From Vreelandella nigrificans (GTDB taxonomy: Bacteria > Pseudomonadota > Gammaproteobacteria > Pseudomonadales > Halomonadaceae), in NCBI RefSeq assembly GCF_002374315.1, contig NZ_NWUX01000010.1, positions 62,001 through 126,000 on the forward strand: 64,000 nucleotides of DNA, in the 5' to 3' direction. A program made the translations under genes and the position numbers. The notes beneath the pieces were generated by a model that was given only the letters and a program-made list of their open reading frames with translations, searched no databases and was not told the origin of the DNA. Positions 16,243 to 24,713 of this stretch are shown here, piece after piece (the first letter of the stretch is position 1; each line of letters starts with the position of its first letter).

Positions 16243-16692
16243 TTAAGGCGTCGGCAGTTGGTAGCCTTTGCGCGTCGCAATATCATCGAACTGAGCGGCC
16301 AGCTCCGCTAGCGTGACCGCATCCAAGCGGTCGATCAGTAGTGCTTCCGCTTCGCGCATGGCATCAAAAAGCGCCGCATTAACCACTTGCTCTACCGCAC
16401 AGTCGGGGTTATCACGGTCGGTGCCGATAGCAAAAATGCGTGGCCCACCCACCGCATTGTGGATATCCAGCAGCGTTACATTGTGCAGATCACAGGCGAT
16501 GCGCCAGCCGCCATTGTGGCCTTTTTCAGACTTTACATAGCCCGCCTTACGCAGGCCTGCCATGGTACGGCGCACCACGGCAGCATTAGTACCAAGCATG
16601 GCGCCAATCTGTTCAGAGGTAATTGGCTGGGATTCCCGTGCGATGTGCAGCAGCACATGTAGCATACGAGAGAGGCGGCTATCAGTTCTCAC
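16243..16692 (-). CDS. Rrf2-family transcriptional regulator
   Basis: 149 residues from GTG 16692 (giving the family-typical start '(M)RTDSRLSRMLHVLLHIA'); two TTG codons lie just upstream. The winged HTH is clear ('ITSEQIGAMLGTNAAVVRRT', 'AGYVKSEKGHNGGWRIA'), followed by the Rrf2 dimer helix ('EAEALLIDRLDAVTLAELAA'). It has only scattered cysteines (one in 'CDLHN', one in 'NPDCAVE') rather than the three-Cys cluster of IscR/NsrR, so it probably does not hold a standard Fe-S cluster. Likely regulator of the flavoprotein and methyltransferase genes through the shared dyad. Confidence 0.8.
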   Translation of the reverse strand: MRTDSRLSRMLHVLLHIARESQPITSEQIGAMLGTNAAVVRRTMAGLRKAGYVKSEKGHNGGWRIACDLHNVTLLDIHNAVGGPRIFAIGTDRDNPDCAVEQVVNAALFDAMREAEALLIDRLDAVTLAELAAQFDDIATRKGYQLPTP

Positions 16693-16964
16693 AGGCAACA
16701 ATCAACTATTCAGCGGATAAACAAAAAGGAGTGCGGCGAACCCGGACTTTAACACATCCATTTGCACGGCTAAGCATGCACACTCGTCAATGTAGTCATA
16801 CCACTACTATATCCCCTCGCGCGTTGCTATAAGGCAAGATTAGCTTACGCTTTCTATACTGCTGGTTATTGCAACGTCAGAAACGATCGCGGTGCTACTG
16901 ACCATCAGAGAGTTAACCTACTAATATTGTTTCTATTATTGTTCACCAGCCATGCAAGGATATT

Positions 16965-17183
16965 ATGGGTCTTCAGGAAATCGCTGTCGGTGGCATCCTT
17001 ATTAGCCCACTGCTGATCTATGCCCTATTGGGCTTCATCGTCACGCTGGTGACCCGCACGCTGCTTCACTGGGTGCTGGGGCAGCATACATTGTGGTACG
17101 CAGCGTGGTTCGACCTGTCGCTCTTCGTCATTCTTACGGCTGGTATTACCTTTGTATTTACTATCTTGCTCGGGGGTTCTTGA
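16965..17183 (+). CDS. DUF1656 (AaeX-like) small membrane protein
   Basis: 72 residues, two membrane helices ('GILISPLLIYALLGFIVTLV' and 'FDLSLFVILTAGITFVFTIL'). DUF1656 proteins form the first gene of aaeXAB-type efflux operons; their role is unknown. Its TGA overlaps the ATG of the next gene by one base (TGATG), so translation is coupled. The 263-base spacer upstream should carry the operon promoter; I see no clear operator. Confidence 0.8.
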   Translation: MGLQEIAVGGILISPLLIYALLGFIVTLVTRTLLHWVLGQHTLWYAAWFDLSLFVILTAGITFVFTILLGGS

Positions 17184-18055
17184 TGCGCCATTCGCTCCGG
17201 CTGCTACTTACTCTGGTTATTGTCGCAATTGCTATTGCTGCCGGTATCTGGCTATGGCGTTACTATCTTTACACTCCCTGGACCCGCGACGCTCGCATTC
17301 ATGCAGAGGTCGTAACTATTGCACCCGATGTATCGGGTTGGGTAAATACGCTCAATGTCACCGATACCGACTACGTTACCCAGGGCGATGTGCTGTTTGA
17401 AATTGATGACACACGTTATCAAACTGCAGTCGACAGAGCCCAAGCTACCGTTGAACACCTTCAGGCAACTTTAGAGCTCAGCCGAGCCGAGGAGAGCCGG
17501 CGCAACCAACTGAGCAGCAATCGTGCGATTAGTGCCGAAGCCCAGCAGATTGCTCAGATCAACTCTCGCATTGCTGCCGCCGACCTTAATCAATCCCAGG
17601 CCGACCTCGCCGCTGCCCAGCTTGATTTAGAGCGAACGCAAGTAACGGCTCCGGTCAGCGGCCACGTGCTTAATGTACAATTTGCGGCAGGCAACTACGT
17701 AAATCGCGGCACCTCGGTAATGGCACTGATCGCCGCCAACTCTTATTACGTGGTGGGCTATTTCGAAGAGACCAAAATGGCGTCGATCAACGTAGGCGAC
17801 CCGGTCGAGGTCATCCTGATGAACGGCGACACTCATCTAGAGGGTCGGGTGGCAGGTATTGGCCGAGGCATTGCCGATAGCAACACGACCCTTAACCAGC
17901 AACTGCTACCACAGGTGGCACCAACGTTTAACTGGGTGCGCTTGGCCCAGCGTATTCCAGTGCGTATTTCGTTAGACAACGTCCCTGATGACACGCTACT
18001 TAGCGTCGGTATGACAGCAACAGTACGCGTCCACCCTGCCGAACATACTGAGTGA
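17183..18055 (+). CDS. HlyD/EmrA-family periplasmic adaptor (AaeA-like)
   Basis: 290 residues from ATG 17183; the longer upstream frame overlaps the DUF1656 gene and is spurious. One N-terminal anchor ('LTLVIVAIAIAAGIWLW'), a first lipoyl half ('APDVSGWVNTLNVTDTDYVT'), a short alpha-hairpin rich in Ala/Gln (about 85-155), the second lipoyl half ('VTAPVSGHVLNVQFAAGNYV') and a beta-barrel ('FEETKMASINVGDPVEVILM'). It couples the FUSC-family pump to the outer membrane for export of aromatic carboxylic acids or similar weak acids. Middle gene of the aaeXAB-like operon, 3 bases from the next. Confidence 0.85.
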   Translation: MRHSLRLLLTLVIVAIAIAAGIWLWRYYLYTPWTRDARIHAEVVTIAPDVSGWVNTLNVTDTDYVTQGDVLFEIDDTRYQTAVDRAQATVEHLQATLELSRAEESRRNQLSSNRAISAEAQQIAQINSRIAAADLNQSQADLAAAQLDLERTQVTAPVSGHVLNVQFAAGNYVNRGTSVMALIAANSYYVVGYFEETKMASINVGDPVEVILMNGDTHLEGRVAGIGRGIADSNTTLNQQLLPQVAPTFNWVRLAQRIPVRISLDNVPDDTLLSVGMTATVRVHPAEHTE

Positions 18056-18058
18056 CCC

Positions 18059-20134
18059 ATGTCACCGTTTGTTAACACTTACCTGACGCCTAACGCCACA
18101 GCGGTCAAGTTCGCTATCAAAACCACCTTGGCGATGATGCTGGCACTGTATGTGGCTCTCTGGTTCGACCTGGAAAGACCTTATTGGGCGCTGATGTCGG
18201 CTGCTTTTCTCCAGGTTCGACCGATGAGCGGCATGGTGATCGAAAAAGGCATCTGCCAGCTTAGCGGCACTGTTATCGGTGCCGTTGCAGGCATCGTGAT
18301 AATGGCGCTGTTCGCCCAGGCCCGTATACCTGCGCTAATCATGTTGACGGTCTGGATTATGCTGTGCACTTATGTCGGTTCACTGTGGCGTAATAACTAC
18401 ACTTACGGCTGCCTGATGGCTGCTGTCACCGCGATGCTAATTGTGGTGATTTCCAGCGGTAGCACACCAGCGGGTATTTTCGATATCGCCGTGGCCCGGC
18501 TTTCCGAACTGGGGCTAGGTGCAGTCTGCGCGATGCTGGTCAGCTCGCTACTCTGGCCATCTCATGTGGGTACGCACCTCGCCACCCAGGCCGACAGCGT
18601 CATCAACGAAGCCTTCGAGCATGCCGCCCTGCGCTTGGAAGCCAGCAACGATATTCCAGCGATGCAGAAAGCCCTGCGGAGTAGTCTCGAGCCATTAACA
18701 CTGCTGGAAACCGATAGCCAAGCCGCCCGTTTTGAGGGCCCTGTCGGCCCCGGCCGAGTACGCGCCACTCACGTACTAACGCGACGCACGCTGCGCTTTT
18801 TCGCCAACCTCCAAGCGCTCCATCAACTGATGTGCGACCACGCCGATCGGCTCGACTCACAAAGTATCGAGCTTGCATGCCGGGTCGCTCAGGGCTTTCG
18901 TGAGGCAGAGCACGTCAAGGGGGTCGCTAAAGCAAGAAAAGCACTCCAGGCACTACGCCATCAGGTTCATGAAAGTGACCAGGAGAGCGCCATCGCCCCA
19001 CTCGACCAGCGCCTCCGCTTGGGACTGCGCGAATCGATTGGCCATGCGCTGGTGATGCTCGACGCCCGCGAGGCAATTGCTTCACCGGGGCGCCATAAAC
19101 TACGCTCATCGCCGCTGGCTTGGCACCGTGACCACCTCGCCGCCAGTATTAACGCCCTACGCTCGGGGTTACTGTTTGCGCTACTGGCAACTTTCTGGAT
19201 TGTTACTGCTTGGAATAGCGCCATGATCGCTATGATGCTGGGCACGCTGTTCTCAGCCTTCTTCGCCAGCCGCGAAAACCCAGTAGCTATCACGATGATG
19301 TTTTACAAAGGCATGTTGGCGGCGATTCCCAGCGCCTTTCTGTTCGGCCATGTACTACTCTCCCAAGCCAATGGTTTTCCGATGCTAGCGATGCTGTTTG
19401 GCACGCCACTATTTTTAGGCTTACTGGGAGCCACTAACCCGGCCACCATGGGGTACTGCTTAGCCTTTTCTATTTTCAACATTCTGCTGACCATGCCTGG
19501 CAACGGCATGGATTTCTCTTTCGACATCTTCGCCAACCGGGTGGTGGCCGTGGTGATTGGGCTAACCTGCGTCGTTATGGCTTTTCGCCTACTGCCAGGG
19601 CCAGGTGCACGACTTAGGCGGAGGCGTCTGATTAAAGCAATTTCCCAGGATATCTATGGGCTACGCCGACGTTCGGTTCGAGATGCGGAAACCCGCTTTA
19701 GCGGCCATATGGCCGACCGACTTCTGCAGCTCGCTCAGCATGACGATATGCTCCCCGAGGACCAACGCCATCTGTTTATTTTAGGCCTGACTGGGCTCGA
19801 TTTGGGTACCGCGATGTTGCGCCTGCGTGACCGTCTTGACGATTCGCCACATCCATTAATCCGCCGAACGCATCAAGACCTACTGCAGACGCTAGCCAAC
19901 GGTTTTGCAGAGAGTGCCAACGGGCGGCCGCCCCAAGGCATTCGCGAAGCCGGTCAGCAGTTGGAAGCGGCGATTGAGACCTACGGCGACATCCCCGCCG
20001 AACGTCGCGTGCTACTGGAAGGTTTGGTTGAACGACTCGAACTGGCCCTAGAGCGTCTAGCGCGCATTATGGCGGAGCGGCCACATAGTAAGCCTTCAGC
20101 TAAGCAGCGCTTGTCGACACCCGCATCACAGTGA
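18059..20134 (+). CDS. FUSC-family exporter (AaeB-like)
   Basis: 691-residue inner-membrane transporter of the fusaric-acid resistance/aromatic-acid exporter family. It has the duplicated architecture: an N-terminal set of helices (about 15-180, 'KFAIKTTLAMMLALYVALWF', 'AFLQVRPMSGMVIEKG'), a cytosolic domain, and a second set (about 360-510, 'ALLATFWIVTAWNSAMIAMM'). The PFAM-typical 'RPMSGMVIEKGICQLSGTVI' block is present. It works with the adaptor gene just upstream. Substrate inferred as aromatic or phenolic acid; the regulator is not adjacent (the divergent gene is Rrf2-type, unlike the LysR AaeR of E. coli). Confidence 0.85.
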   Translation: MSPFVNTYLTPNATAVKFAIKTTLAMMLALYVALWFDLERPYWALMSAAFLQVRPMSGMVIEKGICQLSGTVIGAVAGIVIMALFAQARIPALIMLTVWIMLCTYVGSLWRNNYTYGCLMAAVTAMLIVVISSGSTPAGIFDIAVARLSELGLGAVCAMLVSSLLWPSHVGTHLATQADSVINEAFEHAALRLEASNDIPAMQKALRSSLEPLTLLETDSQAARFEGPVGPGRVRATHVLTRRTLRFFANLQALHQLMCDHADRLDSQSIELACRVAQGFREAEHVKGVAKARKALQALRHQVHESDQESAIAPLDQRLRLGLRESIGHALVMLDAREAIASPGRHKLRSSPLAWHRDHLAASINALRSGLLFALLATFWIVTAWNSAMIAMMLGTLFSAFFASRENPVAITMMFYKGMLAAIPSAFLFGHVLLSQANGFPMLAMLFGTPLFLGLLGATNPATMGYCLAFSIFNILLTMPGNGMDFSFDIFANRVVAVVIGLTCVVMAFRLLPGPGARLRRRRLIKAISQDIYGLRRRSVRDAETRFSGHMADRLLQLAQHDDMLPEDQRHLFILGLTGLDLGTAMLRLRDRLDDSPHPLIRRTHQDLLQTLANGFAESANGRPPQGIREAGQQLEAAIETYGDIPAERRVLLEGLVERLELALERLARIMAERPHSKPSAKQRLSTPASQ

Positions 20135-20199
20135 GCGAATAAATCAATCTTACAGAGCGTTTCGCCTTTGCCAGCTAGATTGCCGAGAACCTCCTTGCC

Positions 20200-21426
20200 C
20201 TAACTAAAGCGTAGCTGCTGGGGCGCTTTAGATTGATCAAAACGGAGGCTCATCACTATCAGTCCAATAAAAATCACCCCAAGCATCAGCCATGCCTGCT
20301 CAAACCCTCCCAGCAAGTCTTTTATCAACCCCGCCGCGATAGGTGCTAAAGAGGCAATGAGATAGCCGATGCCCTGTACCCAAGCAGTCAGTTGACCAGC
20401 TAGCACGGGATCGTCTGAGTGATCCATAGTGATGATCAAGCTTAAGGGAAATAGGCCACCAATTCCTAACCCCAGCAGCGCGGTTGCCAACCAAGCCATT
20501 GTTTTAGGCATTAGCCCAAGAAGCAAAAAGCCCGCCACCGACAACAGAAGTACCAGCAATAACACCGGGCGACGGTCTTTCATTTGTTGAGCCAGTATCG
20601 GAAACGTTAGGCCAGCCATCACCTCGATGGCCGTTAGCCAACTAAGCGCCAGCCCCGCTTGCGTTTCAGACCAACCTAAATGGATAAAGGTGGGCGGAAT
20701 CCAAGCCAGAAGGCAGGTATAACCCGCCGTGCCTAAACCAAAGAAAATCGCCAACGACCAAAACCGAGGCTGCCGCGCCATCGCTGAAAAAGCGATGCTA
20801 ACTCTGTTGTTTTGACTAGGGGCTGGCAGTACTTGCTGCCTGCGCATCACCCAGCAAACGAGCCCTGCAAGTGCTAAAAGTCCCCATAACGCCAAGGCGC
20901 TCTGCCAGCCAATATAGTCGCTCACTACAGGGGTAATGGCAGAGGCGAGCGCCGCGCCCCCCATAATGGAGGCAATGTAGAACCCCATCACCATTGGGGT
21001 TTTCTCACCTGCCGCCTGCTTTATCACCGCAGGAAGTGCGGCCTGGATAAACGCTATGCCAATGCCGGCACCCAGCGCGGCTACCCATAAGCCTGTATAC
21101 CCGAAGCCAAACCAATGCAACGCGTCCGATAAAGCAATCGACGCAAGCGCCAGAGTAATCACGCTGTTAAAGCCGATCCGCTTTGCGAGCAATGCGCTAG
21201 CAAAACACCCCAGCCCCATCGCTAGTACCGGCAACGTGGTTAAAAGCGACAACTGTGTAAATGAAAGGCTTACATCGTGACGGATTGCCTCAACCAGCGG
21301 CCCAATAGCCGCCATGGATGGCCGCAGGTTGAGCCCAATCAGAATGATCAGCAGGATCGTTCTTACCAACGGTATTGATCTCGAATTGCTATTGCGCATA
21401 CCCACTGCCCACCCTTTATCGGCCAT
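20200..21426 (-). CDS. MFS transporter, CynX/NimT family
   Basis: 408 residues, 12 membrane helices, CynX/NimT type (cyanate or 2-nitroimidazole transporter relatives): 'IGLNLRPSMAAIGPLVEAIR' is characteristic of that family's first helix. Two starts are possible, ATG 21426 and ATG 21399; the latter has GGGTGG upstream. The promoter is a textbook SoxR arrangement (see 21449-21479), so expression should respond to redox-cycling compounds, provided SoxR is made elsewhere in the genome. Converges with the aaeB-like gene. Confidence 0.8.
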   Translation of the reverse strand: MADKGWAVGMRNSNSRSIPLVRTILLIILIGLNLRPSMAAIGPLVEAIRHDVSLSFTQLSLLTTLPVLAMGLGCFASALLAKRIGFNSVITLALASIALSDALHWFGFGYTGLWVAALGAGIGIAFIQAALPAVIKQAAGEKTPMVMGFYIASIMGGAALASAITPVVSDYIGWQSALALWGLLALAGLVCWVMRRQQVLPAPSQNNRVSIAFSAMARQPRFWSLAIFFGLGTAGYTCLLAWIPPTFIHLGWSETQAGLALSWLTAIEVMAGLTFPILAQQMKDRRPVLLLVLLLSVAGFLLLGLMPKTMAWLATALLGLGIGGLFPLSLIITMDHSDDPVLAGQLTAWVQGIGYLIASLAPIAAGLIKDLLGGFEQAWLMLGVIFIGLIVMSLRFDQSKAPQQLRFS

Positions 21427-21448
21427 TGCTAAATAAGAATCGGCGCTT

Positions 21449-21479
21449 ACTGTAAAACCTCAGGTTAACTTGAGGTCAA
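21449..21479 (-). promoter_or_regulatory. SoxR-type promoter with SoxR box
   Basis: On the minus strand, -35 TTGACC (21474-21479) and -10 TACAGT (21449-21454) are separated by 19 bases, the overlong spacing of MerR-family promoters. Within it lies CCTCAAGTTAACCTGAGG (21458-21475), matching the SoxR consensus CCTCAAGTTAACTTGAGG at 17 of 18 bases. It points at the CynX-type MFS gene. Confidence 0.85.
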
Positions 21480-21487
21480 GAGAAATA

Positions 21488-21766
21488 ATGGATCAGCACA
21501 TAGACTCTGGCGAATGGGCATTGAGTGTGGGCGAGGTGGCGAAAAGGAGCGGACTTAAGGTATCGACGATTTATGACTACGGCGCTGAAGGACTAATAAC
21601 AAGCTGGAGAATTGAAGCTTCGTGGTCAGGTAGGATGCGTATTGTCTATGGCGGCCTGTCTCTTCATCAATACACGTTTCATAACCCAGGAGATATCAGG
21701 GCGCTTAACTTTACTGTTTTCTTATTTCTGTTTCTTCTGAAATGCATCGCTAAACGCCGCTGCTAA
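21488..21766 (+). pseudogene. Truncated soxR-like gene
   Basis: From ATG 21488 the frame begins as a SoxR N-terminus: 'LSVGEVAKRSGLKVSTIYDY' and 'GAEGLITSWR' match the MerR-type HTH of SoxR ('LtvGEVAkRSGvavSalhFYE.kGLI.s.R'). After residue about 41 similarity ends: the frame runs on as unrelated sequence through the neighbouring channel gene's end, with no Fe-S cluster cysteines (CxxCxxCxxxxxC) and no dimer helix. The HTH tyrosine region reads 'IYDYGAEG' instead of 'FYESKG', so drift has begun. Lying divergently beside an intact SoxR box, it is best read as a decayed soxR. Confidence 0.7.
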
Positions 21767-22477
21767 AATGCCGGTGGGTATCGCAATAATCCCGATGCCC
21801 GCCACCGCCGTTAAACCCGCAAAGAACTTGCCTAACCCTGTGATAGGAACCATATCGCCATACCCCACCGTCGTCAGCGTAGTAACACTCCACCACAGCA
21901 CACGGGGCACGCTGCCAAAAGCAACCGGTTGGTCTGACGCTTCCGCCAAATACAGGCAGAAAGAGGAAAATAACAGCAATAACATCGCCAAACCCACACT
22001 CAACCACAGCTCATGAGAACGAGACTTCAGCGCCTCTGTCAGCGCTGCCCAAGCTTGGCTGAATCGACCTAAACGAGTTAGCCTCAGCATTAGCCCCAAA
22101 CGCAACAGGCGCAGTAAAAAGCCGTTGTCTTGAACCATAATCCCAAGGAAATAAGGCAAAATCGCCAGTAAATCCACCAAAGCCCAAAACGAAAACACAT
22201 AGCGTAACCGGCCTCTTACCCCGCGATAATGAGGGTCTTCACCGACAACATACAGGCGCAATAAATACTCACCGATAAAGATCACCACAAACACGGTTTC
22301 TAAAGTAGGAAAAAGGCGCGGCGAAAGCGCCCGCAGCATTGGCTCCGTTTCCAAAATAGCCACAAACGATGCCAGCAAAATCAGTACGCAGATAACTCTG
22401 TTTATGGCCGACAGCCCCTGACGCAAATGCGCCTCCAAGGCTAACTCCCGGTATAAATCAGCTCTTTTTATGTTCAT
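21722..22477 (-). CDS. Voltage-gated-type potassium channel (Kch/KvAP-like ion transporter)
   Basis: 251 residues from ATG 22477 (an in-frame TTG lies two codons upstream; neither has a good ribosome site). Six-helix channel: S1-S3, an S4-like helix with regularly spaced arginines ('LLRLLRLGLMLRLTRLGRF'), then the pore with selectivity filter 'TTLTTVGYGDMVP' and a final helix 'GIGIIAIPTGILAAAFSDAF'. It lacks a C-terminal RCK/TrkA-N domain. Conducts potassium, gating inferred to be voltage-dependent. Its 3' end overlaps the tail of the broken soxR frame by about 45 bases. Confidence 0.85.
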   Translation of the reverse strand: MNIKRADLYRELALEAHLRQGLSAINRVICVLILLASFVAILETEPMLRALSPRLFPTLETVFVVIFIGEYLLRLYVVGEDPHYRGVRGRLRYVFSFWALVDLLAILPYFLGIMVQDNGFLLRLLRLGLMLRLTRLGRFSQAWAALTEALKSRSHELWLSVGLAMLLLLFSSFCLYLAEASDQPVAFGSVPRVLWWSVTTLTTVGYGDMVPITGLGKFFAGLTAVAGIGIIAIPTGILAAAFSDAFQKKQK

Positions 22478-22510
22478 TTTCAAAACAACGTAGTTAGTGG
22501 ATACAGCGAC

Positions 22511-23539
22511 CTAAAACTCCAGCAACCGCTTACGCACTGGGCGGATAGAAAACAGTACCAATGCGCCTAAGGCCAACCACTCTAGCCACTCAGGTAGCAG
22601 TTCCTGAACTTGGCTGGCCTGTTGCACAGGATCCCACCCTGTCATCGCCAACCCTTGATCAAACACCCAGCCAATCAGCACCGTCACCAGCAGAATGCTC
22701 CCCAGATAAATCACCAACGCTTGGCTGCCAAACTCACGACGCAAAATAGCCAGCGTTGCTAAGCTCGTCACAGGGCCAGCAAGTAGGAAAACTAACGCCA
22801 TCCCCGGTGAAATGCCCGCCAATAGTAAGCCTGCGGCAACCGGTGTGGCTGCGGTAGCACAGATATACAAAGGAATGCCGATGACCGCCATAAGGATTAG
22901 CGCCAACAAACCACCCGAAAAACCTACCAGGGTTTCTGGCGGCACAAAGGTAACCAGCACCCCCGCCAATAATAAACCGGCAAACATCCAACTACTAATG
23001 TCATCCAATAAATCACTAAAGGCATACTTTAATCCTGCGATTACCCCCGTCGGCTCAGTGGCATGTGCGTGAGCATTGCCATCATCAGACCCTTTTGATG
23101 CACAGCAGCTGCTAACAGGGGTGCTTTTCGGCAGCACTGCTTGGCCGGTAAAGCCCACTAAAATACCCGTCACTATCGCGGTTACCAACGCTCCCAGCAC
23201 CCGTGCCAGCGCCATTAATGGACCTAAAAGCACACTGGTGATGAGCATTGAGTCCACCCCAACGCCGGGGGTACTAATCAGGAAAGACGTGGTTGGCCCA
23301 CGACCCGCTCCCCCCCGATGCAACGCCAGCGCGGTGGGAATCGCCCCACACGAACACAGCGGCAACGGCATACCAATCACCGAGGCGCGTAAAATGCTGC
23401 CCAGCCCACGCCCCCCCATCCAACGTTGCAATAAGTGTTCTGGCATCAACGCTTTAATTAATCCCGCAATCACCAGCCCCAGCATTAGCCAAGGCGCAGC
23501 ACTTAGCGCAATACTCAACAGCTCATTGATCAGACTCAT
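22511..23539 (-). CDS. SO_0444-family Cu/Zn efflux permease
   Basis: 342-residue permease of the YraQ/DUF318-related SO_0444 family, linked to copper/zinc or arsenic-type metal efflux. The conserved 'GMPLPLCSCGAIPTALALHR' (about 56-75) carries the CSCG metal motif in a membrane helix; a second family block is 'GIPLYICATAATPVAAGLLL'. A loop with 'SSCCASKGSDDGNAHAHATE' (about 143-162) has Cys and His residues that could bind metal. It is divergent from a MerR regulator, with a MerR-type 19-bp-spacer promoter between them. Start ATG 23539 preceded by AGGTAA. Confidence 0.8.
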   Translation of the reverse strand: MSLINELLSIALSAAPWLMLGLVIAGLIKALMPEHLLQRWMGGRGLGSILRASVIGMPLPLCSCGAIPTALALHRGGAGRGPTTSFLISTPGVGVDSMLITSVLLGPLMALARVLGALVTAIVTGILVGFTGQAVLPKSTPVSSCCASKGSDDGNAHAHATEPTGVIAGLKYAFSDLLDDISSWMFAGLLLAGVLVTFVPPETLVGFSGGLLALILMAVIGIPLYICATAATPVAAGLLLAGISPGMALVFLLAGPVTSLATLAILRREFGSQALVIYLGSILLVTVLIGWVFDQGLAMTGWDPVQQASQVQELLPEWLEWLALGALVLFSIRPVRKRLLEF

Positions 23540-23577
23540 CGTCGGTTACCTGCTTGTTAGCCAAGAGAATAACGACT

Positions 23578-23608
23578 AGCCTAAACCCTGTAATCGTTAC
23601 AGGGTCAA
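23578..23608 (-). promoter_or_regulatory. MerR-type metal-responsive promoter
   Basis: Minus strand: -35 TTGACC (23603-23608), -10 TAGGCT (23578-23583), spacer exactly 19 bases. The spacer is filled by a dyad with perfect 9-base arms (ACCCTGTAA-TCG-TTACAGGGT, 23585-23605). It drives the SO_0444-type permease; the MerR gene starts 8 bases away on the other strand. Confidence 0.85.
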
Positions 23609-23612
23609 GCCA

Positions 23613-24056
23613 ATGAAACGCTACTATCGTATTGGGGAAGTCGCCAGCCGAACCGGATGTTCGCCAGAAAGCATTCGACACTATGAAAAGCTGGGGTTAT
23701 TGGCACCGCCGCAGCGAGGTGAACAAGGCTATCGGTTTTACGATCAGGCAGCGCTGGAGCGCATTGGCTTTATTCGCCATGGCCGCAGCCTAGGGCTAGA
23801 CCTGCACAGTATTCAGGAGCTATTAGCACTTTCCGACACCCCCGATACCGACTGCACCGCCGCCGATGACATCGCCAGCCGCCACCTAGAACACCTGGAA
23901 GAACGCATCGCTGCCTTACAAGCACTGGCAGGGGAACTGCGCCAAGTGGTGCATCAATGCCGAGGCGGCAAGGCGGCTAACTGTCAGATAATTCAAACGC
24001 TGTATGACCACCAACCCACCTGCACCGAGCGAGGATGCGGAGAAGTGACGGCGTAA
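23613..24056 (+). CDS. MerR-family metal-responsive regulator (ZntR/CadR-like)
   Basis: 147 residues. The N-terminal MerR winged HTH is clear ('YYRIGEVASRTGCSPESIRH', 'YEKLGLLAPPQRGEQGYRFY'), followed by the long dimerisation helix ('RHLEHLEERIAALQALAGEL'). Metal-ligand candidates are Cys in 'DTDCTAAD' (start of the dimer helix) and C-terminal 'NCQII' and 'PTCTERGCGE', a pattern like CadR/PbrR/ZntR. It should twist the overlong promoter of the divergent permease gene when it binds Zn, Cd, Pb or Cu. Confidence 0.85.
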   Translation: MKRYYRIGEVASRTGCSPESIRHYEKLGLLAPPQRGEQGYRFYDQAALERIGFIRHGRSLGLDLHSIQELLALSDTPDTDCTAADDIASRHLEHLEERIAALQALAGELRQVVHQCRGGKAANCQIIQTLYDHQPTCTERGCGEVTA

Positions 24057-24158
24057 AGACTGCCCCCTGCAATGTCGCAGTTCAGTATCGTAACAAAGGA
24101 ACACCGCATGATTGAGACAAGGGAATAACTCGACGTCATTAAAAAGTCATGCTATTCG

Positions 24159-24635
24159 ATGGTGACCAAAAGCGCAGGGATCTCGGCAGGCACCGCCATT
24201 ATTCCCATACCTGGGCTGGATATCGGCTCAGACGTGGCCATCTTGATGCGCATAATTCCCAAAATTAATGCCCAGTTTGGTTTATCGCCTGAACAAATCG
24301 AAAGCCTAGATACTGAAACCAAGCTTTTTGTAATGACCGCCATTTCCAATACGGGAAGCAAGTTAGCCGGAAAATACATCACCAAGACGTTAATCATAAC
24401 GCTACTGAACAAGATGGGCGTTAAAGTTGCTGCCAAAGGTGTTTCTAAGTTTGTTCCCTTTATTGGCAGCGCTGTGGCGGGCAGTATTAGCTTTACTGCC
24501 ATGAAGTACATGGGCAACAGACATATCGAGGATTGCTACAAGATTGCCTTGGCAACTCTGGAAAACAAGCAGCTACCTCCAGTGGCAGAGCCTACGACCT
24601 TTATCCCTGCCGACCACCCTGCTAATTCCCATTAG
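24159..24635 (+). CDS. EcsC/DUF697-like protein, possibly with nonsense-split N-terminus
   Basis: 158 residues from ATG 24159. Hydrophobic helices with 'GTAIIPIPGLDIGSDVAILM' and 'VSKFVPFIGSAVAGSISFTA' resemble the EcsC/DUF697 membrane-associated family; function unknown. Upstream there is a well-placed start: AAAGGA then ATG 24108, giving 'MIETRE', an in-frame TAA (24126-24128), then 'LDVIKKSCYSMV' running straight into this frame. That looks like a natural N-terminus broken by one stop codon, with the downstream ATG/GTG pair rescuing translation or the gene being inactive. No ribosome site is evident before 24159. Confidence 0.5.
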   Translation: MVTKSAGISAGTAIIPIPGLDIGSDVAILMRIIPKINAQFGLSPEQIESLDTETKLFVMTAISNTGSKLAGKYITKTLIITLLNKMGVKVAAKGVSKFVPFIGSAVAGSISFTAMKYMGNRHIEDCYKIALATLENKQLPPVAEPTTFIPADHPANSH

Positions 24636-24713
24636 CGGGTAGCGTACGGCCTGACAGAGTAGTTTCCACCTTGAGACATCGATTAACACGCCTAGAAGAA
24701 GTTACAGTGTCAT

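Noticed and set aside
17093-17182. Longer start for the AaeA-like adaptor
   Set aside because: It would overlap the DUF1656 gene; the TGATG junction at 17181-17185 gives the family-typical N-terminus.
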